From Rhodospirillales bacterium (GTDB lineage Bacteria > Pseudomonadota > Alphaproteobacteria > ATCC43930 > CGMCC-115725), in assembly GCA_947473305.1 (NCBI GenBank), contig CANJCB010000013.1, positions 1 to 64,000 on the forward strand: DNA of 64,000 nt, in the 5' to 3' direction. A program made the translations under genes and the position numbers. Of this stretch, positions 1 through 7,185 are shown piece by piece. Below the pieces are notes generated by a model that saw only the letters and a list, made by a program, of their open reading frames with translations, did not search any database and was not told where the DNA came from. Within the stretch, counting starts at the first letter, position 1; each line of letters begins with the position of its first letter.

Positions 1-108
1 GACTGGTTCAACAACAGGCGTCTGCTGGAGCCTATCGGAAACATTCCTCCCGCCGAAGCCGAGGAACGCTACTACGCCATGCTCGACGACATACAAGCGG
101 CAGCATAA
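1..108 (+). pseudogene. IS3-family transposase (OrfB), C-terminal end only
   Basis: The window opens inside a reading frame whose last 35 codons begin DWFNNRRLLEPIG and end in Ala-Ala-Ala-stop at 106-108. This is the typical C-terminus of the DDE transposase OrfB of IS3-family elements, lying after the catalytic core. The catalytic residues lie to the left of the window, so it cannot be said whether the element is intact; it is called partial because of the window edge. The frame is followed directly by a plausible element right end. Confidence 0.85.
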
Positions 109-147
109 CTTAAACTAAACGGCCTCCACGAATCCCGGGGCGGTTCA
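109..147 (+). mobile_element. Right end of the IS3-family element
   Basis: Directly after the transposase stop comes an A-rich stretch and then a GC-rich segment ending CCGGGGCGGTTCA at 135-147. The last bases CA are the usual terminal dinucleotide of IS3-family inverted repeats. The left end is outside the window, so the terminal repeat cannot be paired and the boundary at 147 is inferred from family habit. Confidence 0.6.
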
Positions 148-164
148 AGCCTCGCACCACGGGA

Positions 165-198
165 AGCCGGTCTCATCTCTGAGACCGGCTTTTCTTTT
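165..198 (+). terminator. Rho-independent terminator
   Basis: A perfect 11-bp stem (165-175 with 180-190) closes a four-base TCTC loop and runs into a T-rich tract (TTTTCTTTT, 190-198). It reads on the plus strand and would end transcripts coming out of the IS3-type element or of whatever gene lay here before the insertion. Confidence 0.75.
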
Positions 199-235
199 CC
201 CCGAGGCATATGCTGGTGAAGGTAAGCGCCTTCCC

Positions 236-505
236 GGGCTGATTGAAGGCAGGGCTGGCCCCCGAGGCGACGGTCGCCCAGCTCTCGTTCCGAGAATATG
301 CCCGATCATCCTCCGCTCTATCGCCAGGCCCGGTTTTATGCCCGTCAGGGCGTCAACCTCGATCGCTCGCCCCGCGGGGCGGCCGTCCTCTACTAGGTTC
401 GGCGTGCCGCCTTCCTGATGTTGTCGGTGCAGGGACGACTATTCATTCTGACTGAAGGTATCGCAGAAGCTATTCGCCGAGGAGATCACGCTGCCGACCT
501 CACCT
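236..505 (+). pseudogene. Decayed IS66 transposase (TnpC) fragment
   Basis: Pieces of an IS66-family TnpC can be read across shifting frames: GLIEG at 236-250, then after one extra base GLAPEATVAQLSFREYA from 252, then after one extra C near 302-305 DHPPLYRQARFYARQG and LDRS, and finally SQKLFAEE from 461. These match in order the part of TnpC just before its catalytic region (family pattern GLPTEA...KYADHLPLYRQ...ARQG...LDRS...KLF.DET). At least three frame breaks and a short deletion after LDRS make it non-functional. Its right end runs into the 3' end of the neighbouring integrase gene. The short open frame at 243-455 is only one slice of this remnant. Confidence 0.75.
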
Positions 506-1688
506 CCCGAACCAACGAGGATACATAATCTGCCCAGGCTGCCAGCGCCTGCCGCTTTTCGCTCACATAGAGATGCCGGTTATAGACGCTCGAAAGTCCC
601 TTCTGCGCGTGATTGAGCACGCGATCGATGACCTCCTGGGACACCCCGAGCGCCGCCATCCCGGTACTCGCGGTGCGCCGTAAATCATGGAAAGTCCAAT
701 CCCCTACCGAGGACCTGCAGTCGAGGATATCCTTGAGGCGCTTTTGGCCTGCATAAGGCTTCTTGCCATTCACCGTAAACACGTAATCACCCAACCTCGG
801 AAGTGACTGCAGCAGCGCAACCGCCTGCTCAGACAGCGGAACCTCATGGTCGCGCTTGCTTTTGTTGCGCGATCCGGGGATTGCCCATATCCCCCGCTTC
901 AGATCAAGTTCGCTCCACCCCATGCATCGCACCTCATCTCGCCTTTGTCCGGTGAGGATCCACATTTTCACCAGCGTCCTGCTGGGATCGGGCAGCTCGC
1001 ATGCAGCACCCCACAGCGCGCACAGTTCGTCATCGTTGAGCACGCGCGTGCGGCTGTGTTCCACGCGCCGCTTCTTAATGGCTGCAACCGGATTGACCTC
1101 CATATAGCCACGCTCAATCGCCCAGTTGAACGCGGCAACCAGCTGCGATCGAACGCGATTAACCTGGGCAGCAAGCTTCTTCTTGGACTGGAGCATGTCG
1201 AGCAGCTCAACGATTTTGACTCGCCGAACTTCATTCAGCATCGTCGATCCGAGCGTCGGCGTCACATGCATTTCGAACATACGTTTCGTGAGCGTCCAAC
1301 GCCGCTGAGACGCCTTGCAGTAGTTTTCGACATATTCACCCAAGAGCCAGGAAAGGGTACGAGCCTGCCTCACGCGCTCGAGTTCGCGCACCTCCTCCGC
1401 CTTGCGAGCGGCACGCTCGGTCTCAGGAAGATCGATGCCATGACGAGCGGCGGCATAGATCGCCGCGGCGCGTTGCCGGGCATCAGCCAGCGACACAGTA
1501 GGATACGGCCCTTTCACCTCGTAGCGCTGAGATTGTCCCTTAGGCCTATACCGGATTTGCCAGCTCTTCTCCCCTCTGGTCGTCACGCGCAGTGTGAGCC
1601 CAAGCGTCGATGCATCCGCGATGGACAGCCGGCCCGTGGCCGGCGGTTTCACGGTTTGAACGAATTTTTCGGTCAATTTCACGTGCAT
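486..1688 (-). CDS. P4-type tyrosine recombinase / integrase
   Basis: This 400-residue protein has the two-part form of P4-like integrases: an N-terminal DUF4102 arm-binding domain (about 1-90), a core-binding SAM-like domain (about 110-205) and a C-terminal catalytic domain (about 215-385). The tyrosine-recombinase residues are all visible: Arg249 in TGQRRDE, a Lys near 276-278, His334 and Arg337 in FHDLRRT, His360 in LNHA and Tyr369 in SVYNRH. It should catalyse site-specific integration or excision of a genomic island. Length is normal for the family. Its last codons overlap the decayed IS66 fragment, so its natural C-terminus may have been altered. No excisionase or phage gene is seen, so the island either lies to the left of the window or has been lost. 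Confidence 0.93.
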   Translation of the reverse strand: MHVKLTEKFVQTVKPPATGRLSIADASTLGLTLRVTTRGEKSWQIRYRPKGQSQRYEVKGPYPTVSLADARQRAAAIYAAARHGIDLPETERAARKAEEVRELERVRQARTLSWLLGEYVENYCKASQRRWTLTKRMFEMHVTPTLGSTMLNEVRRVKIVELLDMLQSKKKLAAQVNRVRSQLVAAFNWAIERGYMEVNPVAAIKKRRVEHSRTRVLNDDELCALWGAACELPDPSRTLVKMWILTGQRRDEVRCMGWSELDLKRGIWAIPGSRNKSKRDHEVPLSEQAVALLQSLPRLGDYVFTVNGKKPYAGQKRLKDILDCRSSVGDWTFHDLRRTASTGMAALGVSQEVIDRVLNHAQKGLSSVYNRHLYVSEKRQALAAWADYVSSLVREVRSAA

Positions 1689-1889
1689 GCTTTGTTCTCA
1701 GCGCTTTTCTGGGCACTCACGGGGCACTCAAAATGTTCTGGCTTTGGACGAACATCTGCGAACGCCAATAAACATAGCATGACCTGTAAGGCATTGTATA
1801 TAAATGATTATTTGGACGATGGTGGACATGAAAGGACGCCGGCAAACGGCTTCTGGGACGTCTCCCAGACGTGAAGCCTCCCTGTAACT

Positions 1890-1922
1890 AGCCCCCGGAT
1901 AACCTCCGGGGGCTGTTCTTTT
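1890..1922 (+). terminator. Rho-independent terminator without an obvious parent gene
   Basis: A 9-bp GC-rich stem (1890-1898 with 1906-1914, loop ATAACCT) is followed by GTTCTTTT. It reads on the plus strand, yet no convincing plus-strand gene lies upstream; the integrase is antisense. A 27-codon open frame (1804-1887) stops three bases before the stem, which suggests it may be the 3' end of a gene displaced or rebuilt by integration. Confidence 0.7.
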
Positions 1923-1950
1923 GTGCAGCCGGACTATTTCTGTGCACAAT

Positions 1951-1982
1951 CTGGACGCTTATCTGGCTGGACGCTTATCTGG
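1951..1982. repeat. Perfect 16-bp tandem duplication
   Basis: CTGGACGCTTATCTGG occurs twice back to back (1951-1966 and 1967-1982). The second copy contains the stop codon of the following DUF1801 gene. It could be a replication-slippage duplication or a trace of integration or excision next to the integrase. Confidence 0.9.
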
Positions 1983-2370
1983 CCTTTGCGCCGTTGAGCG
2001 CCACCGCAGCCTGTATCAGCGCCTTGAAGGCCCTCTCGTCCAATTCTTCGCCCTCATGGATATCGATGGCGCGCCGGGTGTTGCCCTCGAGGCTGGCGTT
2101 GAAGAGGCGCGCGGGGTCTTCAAGCGAAGCGCCTTTGGCGAAGGTGAGCTTCACCACGCTCTTATAGGTCTCGCCCGTGCAGATGATCCCGCCGTGAGAC
2201 CACACCGGAACGCCGCGCCATTTCCATTCCTCGACCGCTTCGGGGGCCGCTTCCCTGATGAGGCCACGGACCTGGGAGAGGATCTTGCCCCTCCAGTCGC
2301 CCAATTCCTCGATCCTCGCATCGATCAGCCGCGACGGGGCCTCATCCCCGCTCGTTGCGCTCTTCGCCAT
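1975..2370 (-). CDS. DUF1801 domain protein
   Basis: A 131-residue soluble protein of the DUF1801 family (a YdhG-like fold). Family features visible are the WRGKILSQVRGLIREAAPEA helix near the N-terminus and the EEWKWRGVPVWSHGGIIC segment around residues 46-63, followed by a KLTF strand. Members are small cytoplasmic proteins, sometimes annotated as iron-chaperone-like on weak grounds; no biochemical role is firm. It stands alone: the next gene runs in the opposite direction and the integrase transcript starts behind its 3' end. Its stop codon lies inside a 16-bp tandem duplication. Confidence 0.85.
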   Translation of the reverse strand: MAKSATSGDEAPSRLIDARIEELGDWRGKILSQVRGLIREAAPEAVEEWKWRGVPVWSHGGIICTGETYKSVVKLTFAKGASLEDPARLFNASLEGNTRRAIDIHEGEELDERAFKALIQAAVALNGAKAR

Positions 2371-2508
2371 GGTGTGTCGGGCTCCTTCGGTTTTTCATCT
2401 TGCGGCGGCAAAGAAACTCCCGCCCGATTAAGCTCGAACAGAAGCTCGGATTAGCTTAGGTAAATTTCCACCCCCCTGGCAGCAACCTTCACGCCATTGG
2501 AGATTACG

Positions 2509-3846
2509 GTGCCCCGGCATATCCATCTCGGCTTCGACATGACGATGACCCATCTCAACGGGCGCTGGCGGACGCCGGGTCCCTGGGCGGCGAACGATTA
2601 TCCCCATATCGGCATGTTCGAGGACCTCGCCCGCACGGCGGAGCGGGGCGGGCTCGACATGGTCTTCTTCGGCGATGGCAGCGGCATCCCCTCGACCTGG
2701 GAGAGCTCCCACGACGAGGGCGCGCGCTGGGGGCTGATGTGGCCGCGCCAGGACATGACGCCCTATATCGGCGCGCTGGCGCGGGTGACGCAGCATGTGG
2801 GCTTCGGGATCACCTATGCCTCGACCTTCATGCCGCCCTTCTATGTGGCGCGGCTGCTGAACTCGCTCGACCATATCACCAATGGCCGGATCGCCTTCAA
2901 CGTGGTGGCCTCGACGCGGCGGGCCGACGCCGCCAACTACGGCTTCGAAGAATTGATGAACCATAACGACCGCTACGAGCTGATGGAGGAATTCATCCAC
3001 GTCTGCAAGCGGCTCTGGGACAGCATCGAGCCCGACGGTTTCCTCTGGGACCGGGCGACAGGCGTGGTCTGCGACCCGAAGAAGGTCCATCGGCTCGATC
3101 ACAAGGGCAAATTCTTCAAGGTCGCCGGACCTTTGAGCGCCGTGCCCTCGCCGCAGCGCCACCCGGTGCTGATCAATGCCGGCGGCTCGGAGCGCGGGAT
3201 CTCGGCCGCGGCGAGTTTTGCCGATCTCGTCTTCGTCGATGCGGTGAGCCGGGCCGAAAGGGTCAAATACCGCGAGGGGCTCAGCGCGGCCATGACGGAA
3301 CACGGGCGCGATCCCTCGGAAATCGGCATCCTGCTCTATTCCTCGGTCGTGGTCGGCGAGACCTCCGAGGAGGCCAAGGCCAAGAAGGAGCGCATCCTGA
3401 CCTTGATCCCCGACGAGGCGATCGGTCCCCTGCTCTCCCATACGGCGGGCTACGATTTCTCCAAGCTGCCGGACACGTTCTGCCCGGCCGAGATCAATGC
3501 CGAGATCGTCGCGAGCCAGGCATCGCCCGTGGGTGTGATCTCGCGGCTCGCGGCAGAGCTTGGACCGACGGGCAAGATCTCGCGCCGGGATTTCTTCGAG
3601 CGCGCGCGGCGGCAGGTGACAGGCTACCAGCGCACCGTCGCGGGCACGCCCGCGGAAGTCGCGGATTTCATGGAGGAGGAATTCGTCGCCATGGGCGAAT
3701 GCGGCGGCTATATGCTGGGCTCGGCCTATTCCGCCCAGCGCGACTTGCTCGACGTGGTCGATTTCCTGGTGCCCGAATTGCGGCGACGCGGACGCTTCCG
3801 CACCAAATACGAGGGACGGACCTTGCGCGAAAACCTGGCTTCGTGA
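2509..3846 (+). CDS. LLM-class flavin-dependent monooxygenase (NtaA/SnaA/DszA type)
   Basis: A 445-residue protein of the bacterial luciferase-like superfamily, of the subgroup that includes nitrilotriacetate monooxygenase NtaA and dibenzothiophene-sulfone monooxygenase DszA. These use reduced FMN supplied by a separate reductase. Visible features are the N-terminal HIHLGFDMT strand, SLDHITNGRIAFNVV (the conserved phosphate and flavin region), INAGGSERG, and the C-terminal LVPELRRRGRFRTKYEG tail typical of the subgroup. A GTG start at 2509 is preferred over the TTG at 2497 because TTGGAG sits six bases before the GTG. No flavin reductase is adjacent. The substrate is unknown. It is a paralog of the gene at 17597. 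Confidence 0.88.
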   Translation: MPRHIHLGFDMTMTHLNGRWRTPGPWAANDYPHIGMFEDLARTAERGGLDMVFFGDGSGIPSTWESSHDEGARWGLMWPRQDMTPYIGALARVTQHVGFGITYASTFMPPFYVARLLNSLDHITNGRIAFNVVASTRRADAANYGFEELMNHNDRYELMEEFIHVCKRLWDSIEPDGFLWDRATGVVCDPKKVHRLDHKGKFFKVAGPLSAVPSPQRHPVLINAGGSERGISAAASFADLVFVDAVSRAERVKYREGLSAAMTEHGRDPSEIGILLYSSVVVGETSEEAKAKKERILTLIPDEAIGPLLSHTAGYDFSKLPDTFCPAEINAEIVASQASPVGVISRLAAELGPTGKISRRDFFERARRQVTGYQRTVAGTPAEVADFMEEEFVAMGECGGYMLGSAYSAQRDLLDVVDFLVPELRRRGRFRTKYEGRTLRENLAS

Positions 3847-3880
3847 TCGCGGAGTCCTTTGGCGAGACGGGAGCGCCGGC

Positions 3881-4389
3881 ATGATCGATCGAGTGGAGCG
3901 AGCGCTTATCGGCTCCCTGCCGCCGGATGCCGACGGCCGCCTTCACAGGCTTTATGCCTATTGGAATGCCATCAGACCCGCCCCCGACGTACTGCCGGGG
4001 CGGCAGCATTTCGACCCGGCGATATACCGGCTCTCCTGCCCTATCTCTGGCTGCTCGACGTCTACCGCGATCCGCTGCGCTTTCGTTACCGCCTCTCCGG
4101 CACCGAGCTCGTGAAGGCGATGGGAGCCGACTTCAACGGACAATACCTCGACGAGATCCATGCCGATTTCGCCGAAACCACCACGGGCCGGCAGCACGAA
4201 GAAGTGGTCCGGACCGGAACCATCGCCTTCCGAGAGGGATGGCCGACCCTTCACAAAGATAAGGAATTCCGCTGGCTGCAACGTCTGGTCCTGCCGCTCG
4301 CCCGCGACGGCAGGACGGTCGATATCGTGCTGGGGATCGGGATATACGGCGAGACGCCGAAGCAGCCGACGCACTTTTCGGTGCGTTAG
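3881..4389 (+). pseudogene. PAS_5-family protein broken by a one-base deletion
   Basis: Two frames together make one alphaproteobacterial PAS_5 (PF07310) protein of about 169 residues. The first frame starts at ATG 3881 after GGGAGCG and gives MIDRVERALIG...RLHRLYAYWN...RQHFDPA. The second carries DIPALLPYLWLLDVYRDPLR, FRYRLSGTELV and LGIGIYGE to the stop at 4389. The switch falls at 4016-4022, where CCGGCGATA would need to be CCGGCGGATA to stay in frame. PAS_5 proteins are small sensory-fold proteins of unknown ligand. It is either a recent pseudogene or an assembly error in a G run. It sits 34 bp behind the flavin monooxygenase and may have been co-transcribed with it. Confidence 0.78.
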
Positions 4390-4489
4390 AACCCTTCTCC
4401 GAGAGTGGGCGAAGATTGGAGCCGGGCTGACAGCCGTGACGAGGTGACGCCACGGCGCCAGCTTCTCGCGGACGACATGCCGGCACCGG

Positions 4490-4657
4490 TCATGACGACC
4501 GCTGCCCCTTTCTGAAGGAAGCGTCCTGCTCCTCGGCCAATTGCTCGTAGATCGCGGCAGCGGCTTCCAGGTGGCGTGCTATATTCGGCGTGGGAGCCGT
4601 CGCTGCCTGAGCCTTGAGCGCCACGGCTCTTTTTCGAAGTTCTTCGGACGCAATCAT
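4490..4657 (-). CDS. Small hypothetical helical protein
   Basis: A 55-residue protein starting MIASEELRKRAVALKAQA. It is almost entirely predicted helix, with alternating Ala, Leu and charged residues (RHLEAAAAIYEQLAEE), and a short basic tail. The start at 4657 is chosen over the upstream ATG at 4699 because GCGGAG stands nine bases before it. No family is recognised beyond resemblance to small alphaproteobacterial hypothetical proteins. It lies alone between two frame-broken plus-strand genes. Confidence 0.55.
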   Translation of the reverse strand: MIASEELRKRAVALKAQAATAPTPNIARHLEAAAAIYEQLAEEQDASFRKGQRSS

Positions 4658-4869
4658 TGCAAAGTGCTCCGCGCTTACGACCGTGCCAGGTTGTGGCACC
4701 AGGCAAGCCCACGCCGCCGGTCAATTATAGTTAAAAAATTCCTAACGCCGGATAACCTTACATCGGCAGGATTAACCGAACATTGTGTGTTATCGCCTGC
4801 TGGAGGCTATGCCCCTGCCAGGCAATCCGCTAAATTCAGCAGGCATTTCTTCGCCAGGGGAGCAGGGCC

Positions 4870-5309
4870 ATGCAACCGTCGGAACAGCCGGTCATCAAGA
4901 TCGGCCAACTTGAAATCCGCTATCTGATCGATGGCACCCTGACCGGCGCCGGAATGGGGATGTTCGAGTTGACGGTAGGGCCGGGCGCGCGGGTCCCCCC
5001 TGCCCATAGCCATCGCGGCAACGAGGAGATCGTCTATGTCCTCGAGGGAGTTTTCGCTACACGGTGGATGGAGAAACACGCGACCTTGAGCCCGGCGAGC
5101 GCATGTATACGCCGCGCGGGTCGGTCCATGCCTTCGGCAACCCGCACGAGCGTCCCGCGCGGGCTCTCATCGTCCTGACACCGGATATCGGCGCTCAGTA
5201 TTTTCGCGACATCGCCGAAGCCGCGGGCGCTCCGGGCGGCCCCAATCCGGCAAAGATGGTCGAGCTGATGAACCGCTACGGTCTCGACCTCGCCGCCCCG
5301 CAACCCTGA
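4870..5309 (+). pseudogene. Cupin-domain protein broken by a one-base deletion
   Basis: A cupin of about 146 residues is split over two frames. The first frame (ATG 4870, behind GGGGAGCAGGG) carries MFELTVGPGARVPPAHSH and NEEIVYVLEGVF, which is cupin motif 1 with its metal-binding His and Glu. The second frame continues YTVDGETRDLEPGERMYTP and GSVHAFGNPH (motif 2) to a normal C-terminus at 5309. The shift lies at 5051-5057, where TTTTCGCTAC would be in frame as TTTTCCGCTAC. Both halves are well conserved, so the lesion is recent or a sequencing error. The protein would be a small single-domain mononuclear cupin of unknown substrate. Confidence 0.78.
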
Positions 5310-5395
5310 GCTTGCCCGGGATCGGAATATAGCTGACATTACGACAATCAATCGACGGCCAGGCAATGGCTCGGACTTTCTCGGAGGATGTAACA

Positions 5396-6472
5396 ATGGG
5401 GACAGATAGGCTCATCGGTGTTTCACGTCGCACGCTGATCAAGACGGCGGCGGCCTCGGGCGTCATTCTCGCCGCGCCCGCGATCATTTCGCGCCGCTCG
5501 CTCGCGGCCGACGAAAAGGTCCTTTACGTCAATACCTGGGGTGGCGGCTGGACGGCGGCGCAGCGCACCACCATGTTCGCGCCCTTCACCGAGAAGACCG
5601 GGATCCAGATCAAGACCACGGAGCCGGTTTCCTTCGCCAAGCTCAAGGCGCAGGTTCAGGCCAAGACCTACGAGTTCGACGTCACGAGCTTCACGTCTAT
5701 GGAATATTACCGATCCAAGGAGGAAGGCCTCGTCGAGCCGATGGATTGGAAGCTCTTCGACAAGAGCAAGGTAAACCCGGCCTGTCTCGCGGACGAAGGC
5801 GTCAAGTCCTCGGTGCTCGGCACCGTGATCCTCTACAACAAGAACAAGTTTCCGAACGGCGGGCCGCAAACCTGGGCGGACTTCTGGGACGTGAAGAAAT
5901 TCCCCGGCACCCGCGCGCTCAACCCGACGACGGCGCAGACCGCCATCGCCTTCGCGCTGCTCGCCGACGGGGTTCCCCGCGACCAGCTTTTCCCCTTCGA
6001 CCTCGACCGAGCCTTCAAGAAGCTCGACCAGATCAAGCCGCATATCAAGGTCTGGTGGACCCAGAGCGCCCAGAGCGAGCAGATCTTCAGGGATGGCGAG
6101 GTCGACATGATGTCGATCTGGAGTTCACGCCTCGCGAACCTGACCAAGGCCGGTGCGCCGGTTGGGGTTTCCTGGAACGGCAGTCAGAACGACACGGGCG
6201 TCTGGTTCCTGGCCAAGGGCACGCCGCGCAAGGAAGCCGCCATCAAATGGATGGAATTCCTCTGCGAGCCCAAGCCTCATGCGGCGTTTTGCGAGGCTCA
6301 AGACCTCGGCCCCTCCAATCCCGACGCGGCCCAATACATGTCTCCCGCGTCCTTGGCCTTGTCCCCCAGCAGTCCCGAACACGAAGCGGTTTCTTTCAAG
6401 CAGGACGCCGCCTGGCTGGCGCCGCGGCTGTCGAAGATCGCCGAGCGTTTCACGGAGTGGATGTCGGGCTAG
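5396..6472 (+). CDS. PotD-like ABC substrate-binding protein (orphan)
   Basis: A 358-residue periplasmic binding protein of the spermidine/putrescine (PotD/PotF, SBP_bac_8) class. A Tat-like leader SRRTLIKTAAASG occupies about residues 10-22, and the mature protein begins near ADEKVLYVNTWGG. Typical segments are VSFAKLKAQVQ, GGPQTWADFWDVKKFPG and IKPHIKVWWTQ. The ATG at 5396 is chosen because CGGAGG stands eight bases before it; the frame is open further upstream. No permease or ATPase gene is next to it, so it must share a transporter encoded elsewhere. It is a paralog of the proteins at 42030 and 44267. The ligand is probably a polyamine-like or small organic solute. Confidence 0.88.
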   Translation: MGTDRLIGVSRRTLIKTAAASGVILAAPAIISRRSLAADEKVLYVNTWGGGWTAAQRTTMFAPFTEKTGIQIKTTEPVSFAKLKAQVQAKTYEFDVTSFTSMEYYRSKEEGLVEPMDWKLFDKSKVNPACLADEGVKSSVLGTVILYNKNKFPNGGPQTWADFWDVKKFPGTRALNPTTAQTAIAFALLADGVPRDQLFPFDLDRAFKKLDQIKPHIKVWWTQSAQSEQIFRDGEVDMMSIWSSRLANLTKAGAPVGVSWNGSQNDTGVWFLAKGTPRKEAAIKWMEFLCEPKPHAAFCEAQDLGPSNPDAAQYMSPASLALSPSSPEHEAVSFKQDAAWLAPRLSKIAERFTEWMSG

Positions 6473-6525
6473 GAGCCATCGGGCGGCGGCCCGGTCCTCT
6501 GGATCGGGCCACCGGCTCTTGCGCG

Positions 6526-7092
6526 TTAGCGGGTTGTCGGCGGATCGAGCGGCGGGGTCTCCCCTTCCGGGAACGGGGTTTCGGTCACGTTCAGCACATG
6601 GGCGAGGATCGTGAAGGTCCCGATGAGCATCGTCAGCTCCAGCGCCATCACCTTGCCGAAGCGACCGGCCACCTTATCGAAGGTCGCGTCGCTCACGCGG
6701 CCCTTGACCAACACCTGCTGCACGAAGTCGTAGACCATCTCCTGACCTTCGCTGAGGCCGGTGGGATGTTGCCCCTTAGCGAACTGCTTGATCAATTCCT
6801 CGCTGAAGCCCTGCTCTCGCGCCAACGGCATATGGACGAAGAATTCGACTTGGGCGTCCCAATAGCGGGCGATCGAGAGGATCGCCGTCAGCCGTTCCGG
6901 CTCCGGGATGGCGGTCTTGTAGCGCAGTTCCGCCGTCATCAGCTGGAGGAGGCTGTTGAGCTCCGGCGTATACATGAGCTGGACGAAAGGCCCACGCACG
7001 CCACGCGGACGACGGGCGGTGATCGCATCGTAAACGCGGCGCTGGTCCGCAGTGAATTGGTCGTGCGGGATTTCCGGATAACGCTTTGACAT
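6526..7092 (-). CDS. Carboxymuconolactone decarboxylase family protein
   Basis: A protein of about 188 residues with the all-helical CMD/AhpD-like fold: DQRRVYDAITARRPRG, RGPFVQLMYTPELNSLLQL, RLTAILSIARYWDAQVEFFV and a C-terminal helix MALELTMLIGTFTILAHVL. The AhpD CxxC pair is absent, so peroxidase activity is unlikely; many such proteins are decarboxylases or of unknown role. Two ATGs (7098 and 7092) follow a GGGGGA Shine-Dalgarno sequence; 7092 has the better six-base spacing. An 11-bp inverted repeat just upstream is a likely operator. The gene reads away from the hut locus and does not obviously belong to it. Confidence 0.82.
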   Translation of the reverse strand: MSKRYPEIPHDQFTADQRRVYDAITARRPRGVRGPFVQLMYTPELNSLLQLMTAELRYKTAIPEPERLTAILSIARYWDAQVEFFVHMPLAREQGFSEELIKQFAKGQHPTGLSEGQEMVYDFVQQVLVKGRVSDATFDKVAGRFGKVMALELTMLIGTFTILAHVLNVTETPFPEGETPPLDPPTTR

Positions 7093-7120
7093 GCTCATTC
7101 CCCCATTTTGGATTCTTGCC

Positions 7121-7161
7121 ACTGTGCCAATCGTGGAACCGAGTTTAACAATTGGCACAGT
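7121..7161. promoter_or_regulatory. 11-bp perfect inverted repeat, candidate operator
   Basis: ACTGTGCCAAT (7121-7131) and ATTGGCACAGT (7151-7161) are perfect reverse complements separated by 19 bases. They lie 29-70 bp upstream of the CMD-family gene, where its promoter should be. There is no T-tract after the second arm, so a protein-binding dyad is more likely than a terminator. Confidence 0.6.
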
Positions 7162-7185
7162 CAGCGTGAACGGGGGAAACTTCAG

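Noticed and set aside
846-1874. Long plus-strand open frame of 342 codons
   Set aside because: It lies antisense to the integrase, which has complete catalytic motifs; the frame shows no recognisable domain.
1700-1890. tRNA or tmRNA 3' end as the integrase attachment site
   Set aside because: No CCA end, acceptor stem or T-loop could be found; only an orphan terminator and a short frame are present.
2428-3882. 484-codon minus-strand frame
   Set aside because: Shadow of the flavin monooxygenase; composition rich in Arg, His and Gly, typical of the antisense of GC-rich genes.
5746-7089. 447-codon plus-strand frame
   Set aside because: Overlaps the binding protein in another frame and then runs antisense to the CMD-family gene; no coherent protein.
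7099-7165. Sigma-54 promoter (TGGCAC-N5-TTGC) for the CMD-family gene
   Set aside because: TGGCAC is present in the dyad arm, but the GC element is not at the required spacing on either strand.
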